Positions 8,744 to 17,780 of a stretch of 39,628 nt of DNA are shown piece after piece (positions within the stretch are counted from its first letter, which is position 1; the number at the start of each line of letters is the position of its first letter). Below the pieces are notes generated by a model that was not told the DNA's origin, made no database searches, and worked only from the letters and a program-made list of their open reading frames with translations. Origin of the DNA: JAIRVZ01 sp031553755 (GTDB lineage: Bacteria; Bacteroidota; Bacteroidia; Bacteroidales; Azobacteroidaceae). Location: the NCBI GenBank assembly GCA_031553755.1, contig JAVBKZ010000081.1, forward strand, positions 1 to 39,628. Direction: 5' to 3'. The position numbers and the translations under genes were made by a program.

Positions 8744-10975
8744 TCAATAATTAGAAACCAATGGTTTTTTCCACAATCTCAACATGTTATTGCTTTTAGA
8801 AACTGTACGTCCCAAAGTTACACCAACCGTAAAAACCATACCATCGGCTTTAAATGGTTGAGAAAAAAACTTATCTCCCTCAATATCTTCTATATCTTCA
8901 ACATTCTTAGTTTCTTCATCTTTGTTTATAAGGAAATTATATTTTCCTTTATACATTTCCTTACCAAATTTGAAATTCACATTGAAATATGAAATCCGGG
9001 AAGAAACTTCGATTCCGATAAATGATTCTGTTCCGCTAATATGGCTAATCGGGGCAAACGAAGTCATATCCGGATACCACACATAAGTACCCAAAGCGCA
9101 TACATCCAAATTCTTCAATACAGATCCTCCCAATCTGAATTCACCATTCAAAAACATACAACTTGCCGAAAACATGTACATTTTATATTTTGTAGAATCA
9201 ACATTGATGTCAACTTTTTCTTTATTTTTTACTGAAATCAATTCTCCTTTATAATCTTTATTTAATTCAAATACTGACGCACGAAGTATTGTAGTTGAAA
9301 GTCCGGGGAAAAGAGTGAATCTTCCGAATTGCAAGTTCGACAACAATTTATATCTTTTCGCTTCGTTATCTGTATCTTCAACGCCCCACAAATCGCCGGT
9401 AAAATAATCTCCTACCAAAGCGGTAAATGTGCCATAAGAATAGCAAGGAGCGTTAATGCTTTTTGTTCCATCGTGAGTAAAATTGCCGGAAAACCGTTTT
9501 GCTTTACCTTCATATAATTCCAGTTTATAATCTCCGAAAGGCAATTGCAATTCGGCGGGAGTAGACGTTCCGGTAGAAAGTATCTGATTGTCTTGTTTGA
9601 TAACGATATTAAGACCTTCCGCCTCGCTTTTTATGGAAAGCGGATGGTTTACCAACATTTTCGTCCGAATAGTATCCGGTTCGTTATATCCTTTATTTGT
9701 AATTGTAATGGTCCTTTTATCATCAAAATAACCGGCTCTTCGAATAATCACATCATGTTTTCCTTCATTCAAATAAATAGTAGTAGGTGTAAATCCTTCC
9801 CTTTGATTATCTACCAAGACTTCCGATCCGGCAGGGTCGCTGCTCACATAATATTCTTTGAATACGGTCATTGTGATAGGTAAAGCTTCTTCGGTATCTT
9901 CGGTAACAATTACTTTATAATCTTTTTCCGGAGTTAAAAATCCTGGCTTTTCTATTCTCAATTTATGGGTTCCAATCCTGACCGGATGCCTGAACATAGG
10001 CAAAGTTCCTATTTCCGTTTCATCCCAAAATACTTTTGCCCCGATAGCTCCTCCGTTATCTATCAATGTAAGATACCCCATAATAGGCTGTAATTTAACG
10101 ACTAAAGACGATGTAGAACCTTTTGTCGCTCTTATTATCGTAGAATAAGTTTGGAATCCTGGAGTATTGATACGTATATTATAAGCTCCTGCCGGAACGG
10201 GCACATAACCACCTTTGTATAATTTGAAATATTCTAAATTACCAACATCATCAAAAGATCTCAGTTTGTTATTGTCGAACATATCTGCCATATTGACATG
10301 AGCTGTATCGATATCAATTACCGGATACATCTGAAACTGTGTCATATCTGATGTTGAAATATCAAGTTGTATTTTTGCAAAATCTTGTTTCAATGTGACG
10401 TCCATCATTTTTGTACTTCCATCGCTCGGAACGATAACCATTGTATCTAATGGAAGATAACCGATCTTCGATATCCTCACTTTATATTCTCCGGCATTCA
10501 TTTCGATGGGAGCCGCGGTTAATTGAGGACTTAATCCCGCCAATCCGAAGTCGACATAAGAGTTGTTTGGATTGGTTTTGAAGAAAAATTTTCCGGTAGG
10601 TAATTTAGAAACTACTTTGAAAGCGTATTTATGAGATTTTCCATCAATGTGGATATCTTTAGAAATATGGCTTGGGGAACTTATTGTGAGTATAAAACTT
10701 CCTTTCTTATGACAGAATAAATAATCATGGTTATTTTCATCGTATTTTACTTTGGCAATATCCATTACATTAGATTCAAAAACTAAAGTCGGGATATCAC
10801 TTTTAATTGTAACAAAAGTGTCTCCTACTTTGCAATTCATACCTCCTTTAATGTCGTAAGCTTCCTGTTCGTCTAATTGCTCAATAAATAATTCTTCCTG
10901 ATTCTGGGCATGCATATTCAAAAAAAAGAACATGCTTACAAGCGTCGCTAAAAATCCCTTAGTGATCGTTTTCAT
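8744..10975 (-). CDS. exported PEGA-domain protein with a C-terminal beta-rich region
   Basis: A 743-residue protein with a signal peptide (GFLATLVSMFFFLNMHAQ). At least three PEGA-like beta-sandwich repeats are visible, at about residues 131-190, 300-360 and 377-435, each with the usual YKVRI or HDVII strand followed by a Gly-Tyr/Phe turn (KIGYLPL, KPGFLTP, RAGYFDD). PEGA domains are found in surface proteins and bind or present carbohydrate or peptidoglycan in some cases; no activity is known here. From about 520 to the end the pattern looks like outer-membrane beta strands (YGTFTALVGDYFTGDLW, FNVNFKFGKEMYKG). The gene is 38 bases downstream of the next upstream gene in the same direction, so it probably shares a transcript with it. 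Function unknown. Confidence 0.8.
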   Translation of the reverse strand: MKTITKGFLATLVSMFFFLNMHAQNQEELFIEQLDEQEAYDIKGGMNCKVGDTFVTIKSDIPTLVFESNVMDIAKVKYDENNHDYLFCHKKGSFILTISSPSHISKDIHIDGKSHKYAFKVVSKLPTGKFFFKTNPNNSYVDFGLAGLSPQLTAAPIEMNAGEYKVRISKIGYLPLDTMVIVPSDGSTKMMDVTLKQDFAKIQLDISTSDMTQFQMYPVIDIDTAHVNMADMFDNNKLRSFDDVGNLEYFKLYKGGYVPVPAGAYNIRINTPGFQTYSTIIRATKGSTSSLVVKLQPIMGYLTLIDNGGAIGAKVFWDETEIGTLPMFRHPVRIGTHKLRIEKPGFLTPEKDYKVIVTEDTEEALPITMTVFKEYYVSSDPAGSEVLVDNQREGFTPTTIYLNEGKHDVIIRRAGYFDDKRTITITNKGYNEPDTIRTKMLVNHPLSIKSEAEGLNIVIKQDNQILSTGTSTPAELQLPFGDYKLELYEGKAKRFSGNFTHDGTKSINAPCYSYGTFTALVGDYFTGDLWGVEDTDNEAKRYKLLSNLQFGRFTLFPGLSTTILRASVFELNKDYKGELISVKNKEKVDINVDSTKYKMYMFSASCMFLNGEFRLGGSVLKNLDVCALGTYVWYPDMTSFAPISHISGTESFIGIEVSSRISYFNVNFKFGKEMYKGKYNFLINKDEETKNVEDIEDIEGDKFFSQPFKADGMVFTVGVTLGRTVSKSNNMLRLWKKPLVSNY

Positions 10976-11013
10976 TTCTTCTCTGATTTAGTATATGTTA
11001 ATATTTATTTTTA

Positions 11014-12009
11014 TCATTCCGGCCTGATCTTAAAATCTCCAAACCCTATTTGTTCGGATTTATCTGTCGTATTAGCATCTTGCCATGTACGGACCCATAT
11101 CAAAGGGCTTTCATTTTCCCTGAATTGAATCAGGAAAAATAATATTCCATAATCTTTATAAGAATCTGATTTCCAATCTTGTTTCAACCTGACGCCATAA
11201 AATGATTCGTATCCTTTTTTAGCGTGTTGTTCGACTTCAATATCTTCGAAACGAAGTTGTATGCTTCTGTTATTTGCGAAAACACGTTTCAATCCTTCAA
11301 GATATTCCGCTTTTGTCATTTTTTTATATTCGGTTCCATTTCCACTTTGCCTGTAAAACGTTTCTTTGTCCGAATTAATTAATTTCAAGTTTTCTTTTTC
11401 TGTTTTCTGTACTTTTTTCCCTACAATAATAAGCGCCTTATCACTAAATACATCGTCTATAAAATTGATATCTTTACGCATATAAGAAGTTTTCAGCATT
11501 TCCATAAAATTAAGGATTATTTCACGGCGAGTTTTATCAATAACGCTATTAGACTCCATCACATTTTGGTATTGATTCATACTTAGTGAAAAATAAAGGT
11601 CTGTTATCAATCCTTTTTTATCCAGGTCAACAACGATTTCCTGCGCTTCATTATCAACAGACACTTGAATATTCCTTACCTGATAACCTGAATTGGTTTT
11701 TATTAAAAGTTCTTTTATTTCTTGTTGTGTGCAATAAAATTTAGCGCCTTTCCAAATATCGTTAATACTGTTTGTAGCGCCTTCTGTAGCATATGCGACA
11801 TTGAAAGACAACACTTCTTCTCCATTATCATATCCATTTCCAATGACATTTAATAATTGAGATATATTTTTTTCTACGGCTTTCTTTATTACTAAGTTAG
11901 GATAACCACCACTTATTATTACTTTCGTAGTTACAGCAGCCGCGTATACCGATGCATTTACAAGTACAATAAACAGGAGTAGACAAAATATTTTTAATAA
12001 TGATTTCAT
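11014..12009 (-). CDS. exported protein of unknown function
   Basis: I do not recognise a named family with certainty. The 331-residue protein begins with a signal peptide (LLKIFCLLLFIVLVNASVYA). The central part (MLKTSYMRKDINFIDDVF, then EYLEGLKRVFANNRSIQLRF) looks like an NTF2-like helical-plus-sheet module as found in many Bacteroidetes secreted proteins, and the C-terminus has tryptophan-containing strands (WVRTWQD). It sits 46 bases downstream of an exported 381-residue protein and 38 bases upstream of the PEGA protein, so the three likely form one envelope operon. It carries no lipobox and should be periplasmic or outer-membrane associated. The NTF2-like assignment is inference. Confidence 0.72.
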   Translation of the reverse strand: MKSLLKIFCLLLFIVLVNASVYAAAVTTKVIISGGYPNLVIKKAVEKNISQLLNVIGNGYDNGEEVLSFNVAYATEGATNSINDIWKGAKFYCTQQEIKELLIKTNSGYQVRNIQVSVDNEAQEIVVDLDKKGLITDLYFSLSMNQYQNVMESNSVIDKTRREIILNFMEMLKTSYMRKDINFIDDVFSDKALIIVGKKVQKTEKENLKLINSDKETFYRQSGNGTEYKKMTKAEYLEGLKRVFANNRSIQLRFEDIEVEQHAKKGYESFYGVRLKQDWKSDSYKDYGILFFLIQFRENESPLIWVRTWQDANTTDKSEQIGFGDFKIRPE

Positions 12010-12055
12010 AAAATGCTTAACTTTTACAGGCTATAAAGAATTTTCTATTTGATTT

Positions 12056-13201
12056 TCATTCATAAATAACTTCCTTAACAAAATTCGCTTGAGGAATATA
12101 AGTATAAAGATTCGCTTTTATAGTTCTTTCTTTGTTTGAAAATAATTCCGATTTATCCGACTCAACCACCATCATGTGAATATATCGATACGTTTTATTA
12201 TAATATATAATCGTAGCTTTCAACACGTTATCTTTATTGCTTTGTAATCCGAAAAACGATTCATTATTTTCGGATAAGAAAGCTTGTAATTTTTTTAATT
12301 GGAGAGATAATGTTGATTTTTTATTCCCATACAATTCAACTGTCAAATCAACATTTATCATCGAACCCAAATTACACATAAAAAGATTCGAATATGATTC
12401 AATCGGATATTTTATTGAAAAAACCGGTAAAAAAGCATTTTCACTTTTTTTGGTAAGATAAATATCCGAACGAAAATCATCTGTTTCGAAATATGTTCCT
12501 TTTTGTATATATAAACCTTGTTGTAATTTTTGATCTCCTTTGTATTCCTGATTTTGTGGAACAAGTATATTCGAAATGGCAAAAACATTGATTCTACGAA
12601 CTAAATCAGCCTCTAATTCCCCTTTATCCATACCTTTCAACAAGTTGACATCTGCCGGGAATTTCATCGCGAAATGCCCTCCGCCAATAGATGTCCAACT
12701 ACCGATAAATGAATTTTCCTCCAAATTTAGGGTAAATTTTTTAGATTTCACAATATCAGAAAATGAAATCATATTTTTTATTTCTCCTACAACCAACTTT
12801 TTATCTATATAAAATGAGATTTCCCTATCTTTCGCTATCTTATTTATTCCGGAAACCTGACTTTGCAATGCAAAATTCAACATACTATTTTCTATAAAAA
12901 GATATGCATCCGAATAGTCTCCCTTTTTTTCTGATTCTTCAAAAAGATTCAGGCCGATATGGTTGATTTGATTAATAGAATTGAAGGATATCTTGATTTG
13001 ACTTCCTTGTATAATGTTTTCCGAGCGAATAGTAAAATTTTGATTCAATTTATTCTCTTCTGTCATTTTTTGCATACTTACCGGCAATTGCATATAAGTA
13101 TCCCTTACCCTTTTTGTTTCAAATTCGACATTAGAAAACAAATGAAGGGCAACAAATGAAAAAATCAGGATAAAAAATATCTGTAGAAAATGTGGTCTCA
13201 T
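12056..13201 (-). CDS. exported protein of unknown function, first of an envelope operon
   Basis: No family recognised. The open frame extends upstream to a TTG at 13234, but ATG at 13201 gives a proper signal peptide (MRPHFLQIFFILIFSFVALH) and is the better start, leaving 381 residues. The mature part is beta-rich with repeated lysine/aspartate-flanked strands, contains one Gly-rich turn (SWTSIGGGHFAMKFPADVN, roughly residues 170-190), and has no obvious catalytic motif. It is followed by two more exported proteins at gaps of about 40 bases, so it probably heads an operon ending with the PEGA protein. The upstream gap carries a hairpin that ends the inositol-phosphate synthase transcript; I could not pin down a promoter. 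Confidence 0.7.
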   Translation of the reverse strand: MRPHFLQIFFILIFSFVALHLFSNVEFETKRVRDTYMQLPVSMQKMTEENKLNQNFTIRSENIIQGSQIKISFNSINQINHIGLNLFEESEKKGDYSDAYLFIENSMLNFALQSQVSGINKIAKDREISFYIDKKLVVGEIKNMISFSDIVKSKKFTLNLEENSFIGSWTSIGGGHFAMKFPADVNLLKGMDKGELEADLVRRINVFAISNILVPQNQEYKGDQKLQQGLYIQKGTYFETDDFRSDIYLTKKSENAFLPVFSIKYPIESYSNLFMCNLGSMINVDLTVELYGNKKSTLSLQLKKLQAFLSENNESFFGLQSNKDNVLKATIIYYNKTYRYIHMMVVESDKSELFSNKERTIKANLYTYIPQANFVKEVIYE

Positions 13202-13250
13202 ATTTATTTGTATGAACAAAAATGGAAAATTCAAGTATTCTAAAAGCCAA

Positions 13251-13290
13251 TAAAGGATACGAAGATTAAAAAATCAATCCGTATCCTTTA
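13251..13290 (-). terminator. hairpin after the inositol-phosphate synthase gene
   Basis: Perfect 11-base arms, TAAAGGATACG at 13251-13261 and CGTATCCTTTA at 13280-13290, lie downstream of the synthase stop and upstream of the next minus-strand gene. The T-tract following on the minus strand is weak, so it may be an intrinsic terminator or an RNA-stabilising hairpin. Confidence 0.6.
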
Positions 13291-13316
13291 TACTTTTCAT
13301 ATTTGAGATTATTTTA

Positions 13317-14615
13317 TTAATCCATGAAGTCTAACGTTTCTTCCCCGATAATTGAGCGCAACGTATTTTTCAACTTCACATATTGGATAAACAAATCGTG
13401 TTCCGCGATGTGTTCGTTATCATGCATCGGGCTCTTGAAGTAGAAAGACAACCATGTTTGGATTCCGCTCATGCCGGCGCGTTGTGCCAAATCGGTAAAC
13501 AACACCAAGTCAAGACAAAGGGGAGCGGCCAAAATAGAGTCGCGGCAAAGGAAATCCACTTTCAATTGCATCGGGTAACCTAACCAACCGAATATGTCGA
13601 TATTATCCCATCCTTCTTTGTTGTCTTTGCGGGGAGGATAATAATTAATCCGAACTTTATGGTAAACATCTCCGTATAATTCGGGATACAATTCCGGTTG
13701 AAGGATATTGTCGATAACCGAAAGTTTGGATTCTTCTTTTGTTTTGAATGAACCCGGATCATCAAGAACTTCTCCGTCTCTATTTCCTAAGATATTAGTA
13801 GAGAACCAACCGCTCAAACCGAGCATACGGGTTTTAATCATCGGGGAAAGAACCGTTTTCAACATGGTTTGTCCGGTTTTGAAGTCTTTACCCAAAATAG
13901 GAACTTGTTTTTGAGCGGAAAAATCCCACATCGCGGGCATATCAACCGTGAGGTTGGGAGCACCGTTGATATAAGCTACACCTTCGGCAACACAAGCATA
14001 AGCGTAAATCATAGAAGGAGCTATTTCTTCGCTGTTTTCTTTCATAGCTTTTTCCAAAGCCGGAAGTGTTGTGTGAACATCACTTATTTTTGTGAATACT
14101 TCAGTACTTCCACACCAAATACAAACAACGCGATCGCAATTATTGCTTTCTTTGAAATTTTTGATATCGGCGCGAACTTGTTCCATCAATTCCCATTTTG
14201 TAGGAGCCGATTTAACCCATGTTCCATGTAAACGTTTAACATAGTTCTGATCGAATACGGCTTTCATTGGTTTAATTGCCTGCAATTCGTCTTTTACCTT
14301 ATTCAAGTCTTCTTCTGTTAAAACCTCGGCATGACGAGCGGCCGCGTAGACATCATCTTCAAAGATGTCCCATCCACCGAATACAATATCATTTAGGTTG
14401 GCCAAGGGTACAACGTCCTTGATTTTCGGGAAATTATTTTCATTTCTTTTTCCCAAGCGAATTGTTGCCAATTGTGTAATTGAACCGACAGGGATACCTA
14501 ATCCCTTACGAACAATCAGAGTTCCGGCAACAAATGTAGAAGCAACAGCTCCTCCTACACCAATAACAAGAACGCCAAGTTTACCTTTGGCTTCTTTTAC
14601 CTGATTTTTTTCCAT
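13317..14615 (-). CDS. ino1: myo-inositol-1-phosphate synthase
   Basis: Converts D-glucose 6-phosphate to 1D-myo-inositol 3-phosphate in an NAD-dependent internal redox cyclisation, in the cytosol. The N-terminus has the NAD-binding loop VLVIGVGGAVASTF (about residues 15-28). Later motifs such as CIWCGSTEVF, APNLTVDMPAMW and GKDFKTGQTMLKTVLSP are characteristic of the family (the last carries the conserved lysines of the active site). At 432 residues it fits the bacterial forms. It lies at the downstream end of the inositol-lipid cluster, 102 bases after the acyltransferase gene, with its own -7 promoter box in that gap. The product would feed the CDP-alcohol phosphatidyltransferase upstream. 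Confidence 0.95.
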   Translation of the reverse strand: MEKNQVKEAKGKLGVLVIGVGGAVASTFVAGTLIVRKGLGIPVGSITQLATIRLGKRNENNFPKIKDVVPLANLNDIVFGGWDIFEDDVYAAARHAEVLTEEDLNKVKDELQAIKPMKAVFDQNYVKRLHGTWVKSAPTKWELMEQVRADIKNFKESNNCDRVVCIWCGSTEVFTKISDVHTTLPALEKAMKENSEEIAPSMIYAYACVAEGVAYINGAPNLTVDMPAMWDFSAQKQVPILGKDFKTGQTMLKTVLSPMIKTRMLGLSGWFSTNILGNRDGEVLDDPGSFKTKEESKLSVIDNILQPELYPELYGDVYHKVRINYYPPRKDNKEGWDNIDIFGWLGYPMQLKVDFLCRDSILAAPLCLDLVLFTDLAQRAGMSGIQTWLSFYFKSPMHDNEHIAEHDLFIQYVKLKNTLRSIIGEETLDFMD

Positions 14616-14672
14616 ACAATTCGTACTTTTAATATAATATTTATCTACGTTTTATTTGCTATGTAGAAGTGG

Positions 14673-14680
14673 CAAAGTTA
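14673..14680 (-). promoter_or_regulatory. Bacteroides-type -7 box ahead of ino1
   Basis: On the minus strand this reads TAACTTTG, matching TAnnTTTG. A TTG about 22 bases further upstream (complement of 14703-14705) could serve as the -33 element. It would let ino1 be expressed separately from the rest of the cluster. Confidence 0.6.
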
Positions 14681-14717
14681 TAACATTTTTTATATATACA
14701 TTCAAATATTTTGAATA

Positions 14718-15542
14718 TTAATTTTTCAACGCGTAAGTTTGAGATTTTAAAAATTCACCATATTCTTTGATGCCGTTAAACTTATTTTGTTCTTCTACCG
14801 AAATCGGTTTTCCGAAACGAATATATATTGTTTTTCCCTTCTTGTTAGTAACTTCGTGGCACAGCCTCACTGTGCGAATCCTCCAATCGATAAATCCGAG
14901 GAAACGATACAACCATGAATTATTGCCTGAAATATACATCGGGATTACAGGAACTTTCGCTTTCTTAATTAGTTTCAGTACCGAAGGTTGCCATTCGCGG
15001 TCGACAGTATGCGTGAGATGAGGATTCGAAACTCCTCCGGCGGGAAAAAGTCCTAACGGATGACCTTCTTTCAGATGCTCAAGACATTGTTTTACTCCTC
15101 CGATGCTTGATTTCAATTCCGACATTTTATTGTCTTTCGAATAAGGATTGACCCCGATAAAATGATCTTGCATGGTGTCTATTTGGTTCAATATCCAGTT
15201 TACCATCATTTTATAATCATTACGTTTAGCGGCGACAACACTAATTGCGGTAATACCGTCAATATGCCCGTAAGGATGGTTGGAAACCGTAATAAAAGGG
15301 GCTTCGGGAAAAGCGTCCAACACTTCTATATTTTCTATTTTCCTGATAATTTTTTGCCTGTCTAACAAATCCGTAACAAACCCCAATCCTGTTGGTTGAT
15401 GTTTAGATCCATCATATACCGCGTTTACTTTATTTATTCCTCCTATACTAAAAATCATATTGACAAGCATATCTCCAAAACGACCTTTAAATACGGGATG
15501 TAATTTTTTTACGTCTTCTTTACTGATTAATTTTTCTTTCAT
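14718..15542 (-). CDS. lysophospholipid (PlsC-like) acyltransferase
   Basis: An acyltransferase of the 1-acyl-glycerol-3-phosphate acyltransferase superfamily, 274 residues. The catalytic block is ITVSNHPYGHIDGITAI (about residues 81-97) and the second, FPAGGVSNPH, provides the glycerol-phosphate binding motif. The family contains enzymes for phosphatidic acid, ornithine lipids and related aminolipids, so the exact acceptor is not fixed. No membrane helix is evident beyond a hydrophobic patch, so it is probably a peripheral membrane enzyme. It follows the PAP2-like gene by 25 bases in the inositol-lipid cluster, so it may supply or remodel an acyl chain for these lipids. Confidence 0.88.
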   Translation of the reverse strand: MKEKLISKEDVKKLHPVFKGRFGDMLVNMIFSIGGINKVNAVYDGSKHQPTGLGFVTDLLDRQKIIRKIENIEVLDAFPEAPFITVSNHPYGHIDGITAISVVAAKRNDYKMMVNWILNQIDTMQDHFIGVNPYSKDNKMSELKSSIGGVKQCLEHLKEGHPLGLFPAGGVSNPHLTHTVDREWQPSVLKLIKKAKVPVIPMYISGNNSWLYRFLGFIDWRIRTVRLCHEVTNKKGKTIYIRFGKPISVEEQNKFNGIKEYGEFLKSQTYALKN

Positions 15543-15567
15543 AAATTATAATTTCACAATTAGCTAA

Positions 15568-16503
15568 TTACCGGATATAGCCAAGATAATTTTCATAAAA
15601 TTTCTTGAACCAATGTTGCCTCATCAAAATTGATTCGAAAACAAAAATTCCGATAATCGCGCAAAAGATTCCTAAAAGAACATCAATCACATAGTGATGG
15701 GAAGTATATACGGCTGTAAACCAAATTCCAATCAAGAATATAGTGACCATAGCTATAATTAGGGGATGGCATTTTTTCCTCAAGGCATAAAACAACACAA
15801 CAACCAAATATGCCGAATGAAGTGATGGAACTGCCGCGAAAACGTTGGCGTTCCTACCATAAATGGAATCGAACAACGGAAAACCAACCAACGCGTCGAA
15901 CCTTGCCAATCCTGCCATATTGCCGGGAGTGTTCAGAACCGGTTCAAAACCGTAATTCATCACATACCAGGGTGGAGCCGCGGGATGAATATAATAACCG
16001 GCAAATCCTATCAGGTTAGTCAGTAAAAAAACGATAGAAAAACGCAAATACATATTCCTATCTTTTTTACAATATAGATATATTCCGAAACCAATCGGAA
16101 CCGGAACCCACGCGAAATAGAAAACACCCGATAAAAAATCAGTTATTTTACTGGTATGTAAGGCAAAAAATTCACACGGAATCAGTTTTTCACCACCAAC
16201 ATTGATTCCGAATAATAATTTTTCAAGATTATATAAATGCTCCGTATCTATCTTATTAACCAAATAGTTAGGATAAACCCTCATCCAATCATAAGAAATT
16301 CCGAAAAGAAAAAAAGGCAATAATCCGACTGCTAATTTCCGGGTTTTTAGGTTGAAGAAAAAAAGGAACAAATATAAAACGACTAACAAAAAATGCTCGG
16401 GGCGAAATCCTACAAATGTAGCTGTTAATAACAAAAACATGATTGTTATTACAATAACAACCATGCTCTCTTTTAGCGTTGGTAAAGAAATTCTCAACTT
16501 CAT
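15568..16503 (-). CDS. PAP2-superfamily enzyme, probable inositol phosphoceramide synthase
   Basis: A multi-pass membrane protein (six or more hydrophobic segments) of the PAP2_3/AUR1-like branch. Diagnostic residues are IHPAAPPWY (172-180), matching the PPWY motif of fungal IPC synthases; PSLHSAY with catalytic His229; and SHHYVIDVLLG with His270 and Asp274, the second half of the His-His-Asp site. Such enzymes move phosphoinositol from phosphatidylinositol to ceramide, releasing diacylglycerol. Bacteroidetes make sphingolipids, and an AUR1-like gene beside phosphatidylinositol synthesis genes is the arrangement described for inositol lipids in Bacteroides. The start overlaps the stop of the CDP-alcohol gene by 4 bases. 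A plain lipid-phosphate phosphatase is the alternative. Confidence 0.85.
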   Translation of the reverse strand: MKLRISLPTLKESMVVIVITIMFLLLTATFVGFRPEHFLLVVLYLFLFFFNLKTRKLAVGLLPFFLFGISYDWMRVYPNYLVNKIDTEHLYNLEKLLFGINVGGEKLIPCEFFALHTSKITDFLSGVFYFAWVPVPIGFGIYLYCKKDRNMYLRFSIVFLLTNLIGFAGYYIHPAAPPWYVMNYGFEPVLNTPGNMAGLARFDALVGFPLFDSIYGRNANVFAAVPSLHSAYLVVVLFYALRKKCHPLIIAMVTIFLIGIWFTAVYTSHHYVIDVLLGIFCAIIGIFVFESILMRQHWFKKFYENYLGYIR

Positions 16504-17216
16504 TTATCTGTCTTTTCGTTCATATCCTGATTCGTCAAAACCTTACGACAATGGTTTAAACGACCTATCGCTGTTATGTTTGAAAATACGGCAACTACAG
16601 ATATCGGTATTATAAAAATCAGAATGGGCTCAAACACAGGAAATGAAAAATACGAAAAATATATTTTATAGTCTCCCATAAAATGGTAAAAAACGCCGCA
16701 TAATATCGCGCCAAGAGCTGTTATCACCACTCTTTCGGGGCGTTGCATAAATCCGCCTTTACATTCGATTCCTAATCCTTCGGCACGGGCGCGGACATAA
16801 CTTACCATCATCGAACCAATCAGCGCGATAAACGCGAACATTGAACTGATAAAATATCCTTCCCTGCTCAAATAATAACAAATACCGAAAAAAACGATTA
16901 ATTCACTATAACGGTCAAGTACAGAATCATATAAAGCACCATATCTGGAACTCATTTTTCCTATTCTCGCTACTTGCCCGTCTAACATATCGAATAACCC
17001 GGCAAATAAAATTACAAATCCGGCCCATCCGACATAAGAACAATCCCTGGGCTCTCCGTGATTGGCAGCATATATAAGAATACCACAAGCCAACACATTG
17101 ATAAACAATCCTGTGGCGGTAACAAAATTAGGAGTAATCCCTATTTTAATCATTCCTCTAACGGCAGGATCTATAATTTTATAAATAAGCTGTTGAGCTA
17201 CGTCTCTCGCTTTCAT
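16500..17216 (-). CDS. CDP-alcohol phosphatidyltransferase, probable phosphatidylinositol-phosphate synthase
   Basis: Transfers a phosphatidyl group from CDP-diacylglycerol to an alcohol, here most likely inositol phosphate. The complete family signature is present with Asp76, Asp79, Gly80, Ala83, Arg84, Gly93, Asp97 and Asp101 (FDMLDGQVARIGKMSS then RYGALYDSVLDR). Six hydrophobic helices surround it, as expected for an inner-membrane enzyme. It lies between the GtrA-like gene (12 bases upstream) and the PAP2-like gene (4-base overlap). With the PgpA-like phosphatase in the same cluster, it fits the two-step bacterial route: phosphatidylinositol phosphate is made first and then dephosphorylated. 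Substrate choice is inferred from the neighbours; a PgsA-type role is less likely here. Confidence 0.9.
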   Translation of the reverse strand: MKARDVAQQLIYKIIDPAVRGMIKIGITPNFVTATGLFINVLACGILIYAANHGEPRDCSYVGWAGFVILFAGLFDMLDGQVARIGKMSSRYGALYDSVLDRYSELIVFFGICYYLSREGYFISSMFAFIALIGSMMVSYVRARAEGLGIECKGGFMQRPERVVITALGAILCGVFYHFMGDYKIYFSYFSFPVFEPILIFIIPISVVAVFSNITAIGRLNHCRKVLTNQDMNEKTDK

Positions 17217-17228
17217 GAATCTTATTTA

Positions 17229-17780
17229 TTAATTTATTTTCTTATTTTTTTTATTATCTTCTTCTATCTGAGACAAAAGAGTATGTTTTTTATGAAATAT
17301 TTTTTTGAAATTTCGGTCTTTGTAAACAAACAAACGTTGCATATTGTAATTCCAAAGAAAACCTACCAAAAGGGAAACGACTAATTTAGGCAAAATAAAT
17401 ACATTATCAAAATGTTCACCCAAGTAATCTCTTAACCATGTAAATTTCCCTAAAAGTTCGGTAACAAGATATGTTCCGTAGGTGTTTAAAAATATACTTC
17501 CAAGCCATACGGATAAATATTTTATCGCTATATATTTTTTCTTTACATCCTGTGATTTGAATGTCCATTTATAATTGATGATACAATTGACAACTCCTCC
17601 GCAAACTGCTCCAATAAACGTTGCCAATACATAATATACATTAAAAACAGTTGCCAGTAAAATAGTGACTGAAAAGTCGGTCAAACTTGCCATTTGGGAT
17701 GAAAATTGCGCCCTGATAAACATAAAGACGCCTCCCTTTTGAGAGATTGATTTAACTAACTTTTTTATCCAATCAGCCAT
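17229..17780 (-). CDS. GtrA-family membrane protein
   Basis: A 183-residue protein with four hydrophobic helices. The pattern FIRAQFSSQMASLTDFSVT, then GAVCGGVVNCIINYKWTF, is the GtrA/DPMS-like signature. Family members are thought to help move or present polyprenyl-linked sugars across the membrane; a direct activity has rarely been shown. It overlaps the PgpA-like gene by 16 bases and precedes the CDP-alcohol phosphatidyltransferase by 12 bases. A gtrA-like gene between these two enzymes also occurs in the Bacteroides inositol-lipid locus as I recall it, so it may flip or glycosylate an inositol lipid; that is inference. Confidence 0.88.
   Translation of the reverse strand: MADWIKKLVKSISQKGGVFMFIRAQFSSQMASLTDFSVTILLATVFNVYYVLATFIGAVCGGVVNCIINYKWTFKSQDVKKKYIAIKYLSVWLGSIFLNTYGTYLVTELLGKFTWLRDYLGEHFDNVFILPKLVVSLLVGFLWNYNMQRLFVYKDRNFKKIFHKKHTLLSQIEEDNKKNKKIN

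Noticed and set aside
11014..12009. Assigning a named function (for example LPP20 or an NTF2 enzyme) to the exported protein
   Set aside because: The resemblance is limited to a helical segment and a few strands; no catalytic residues seen.
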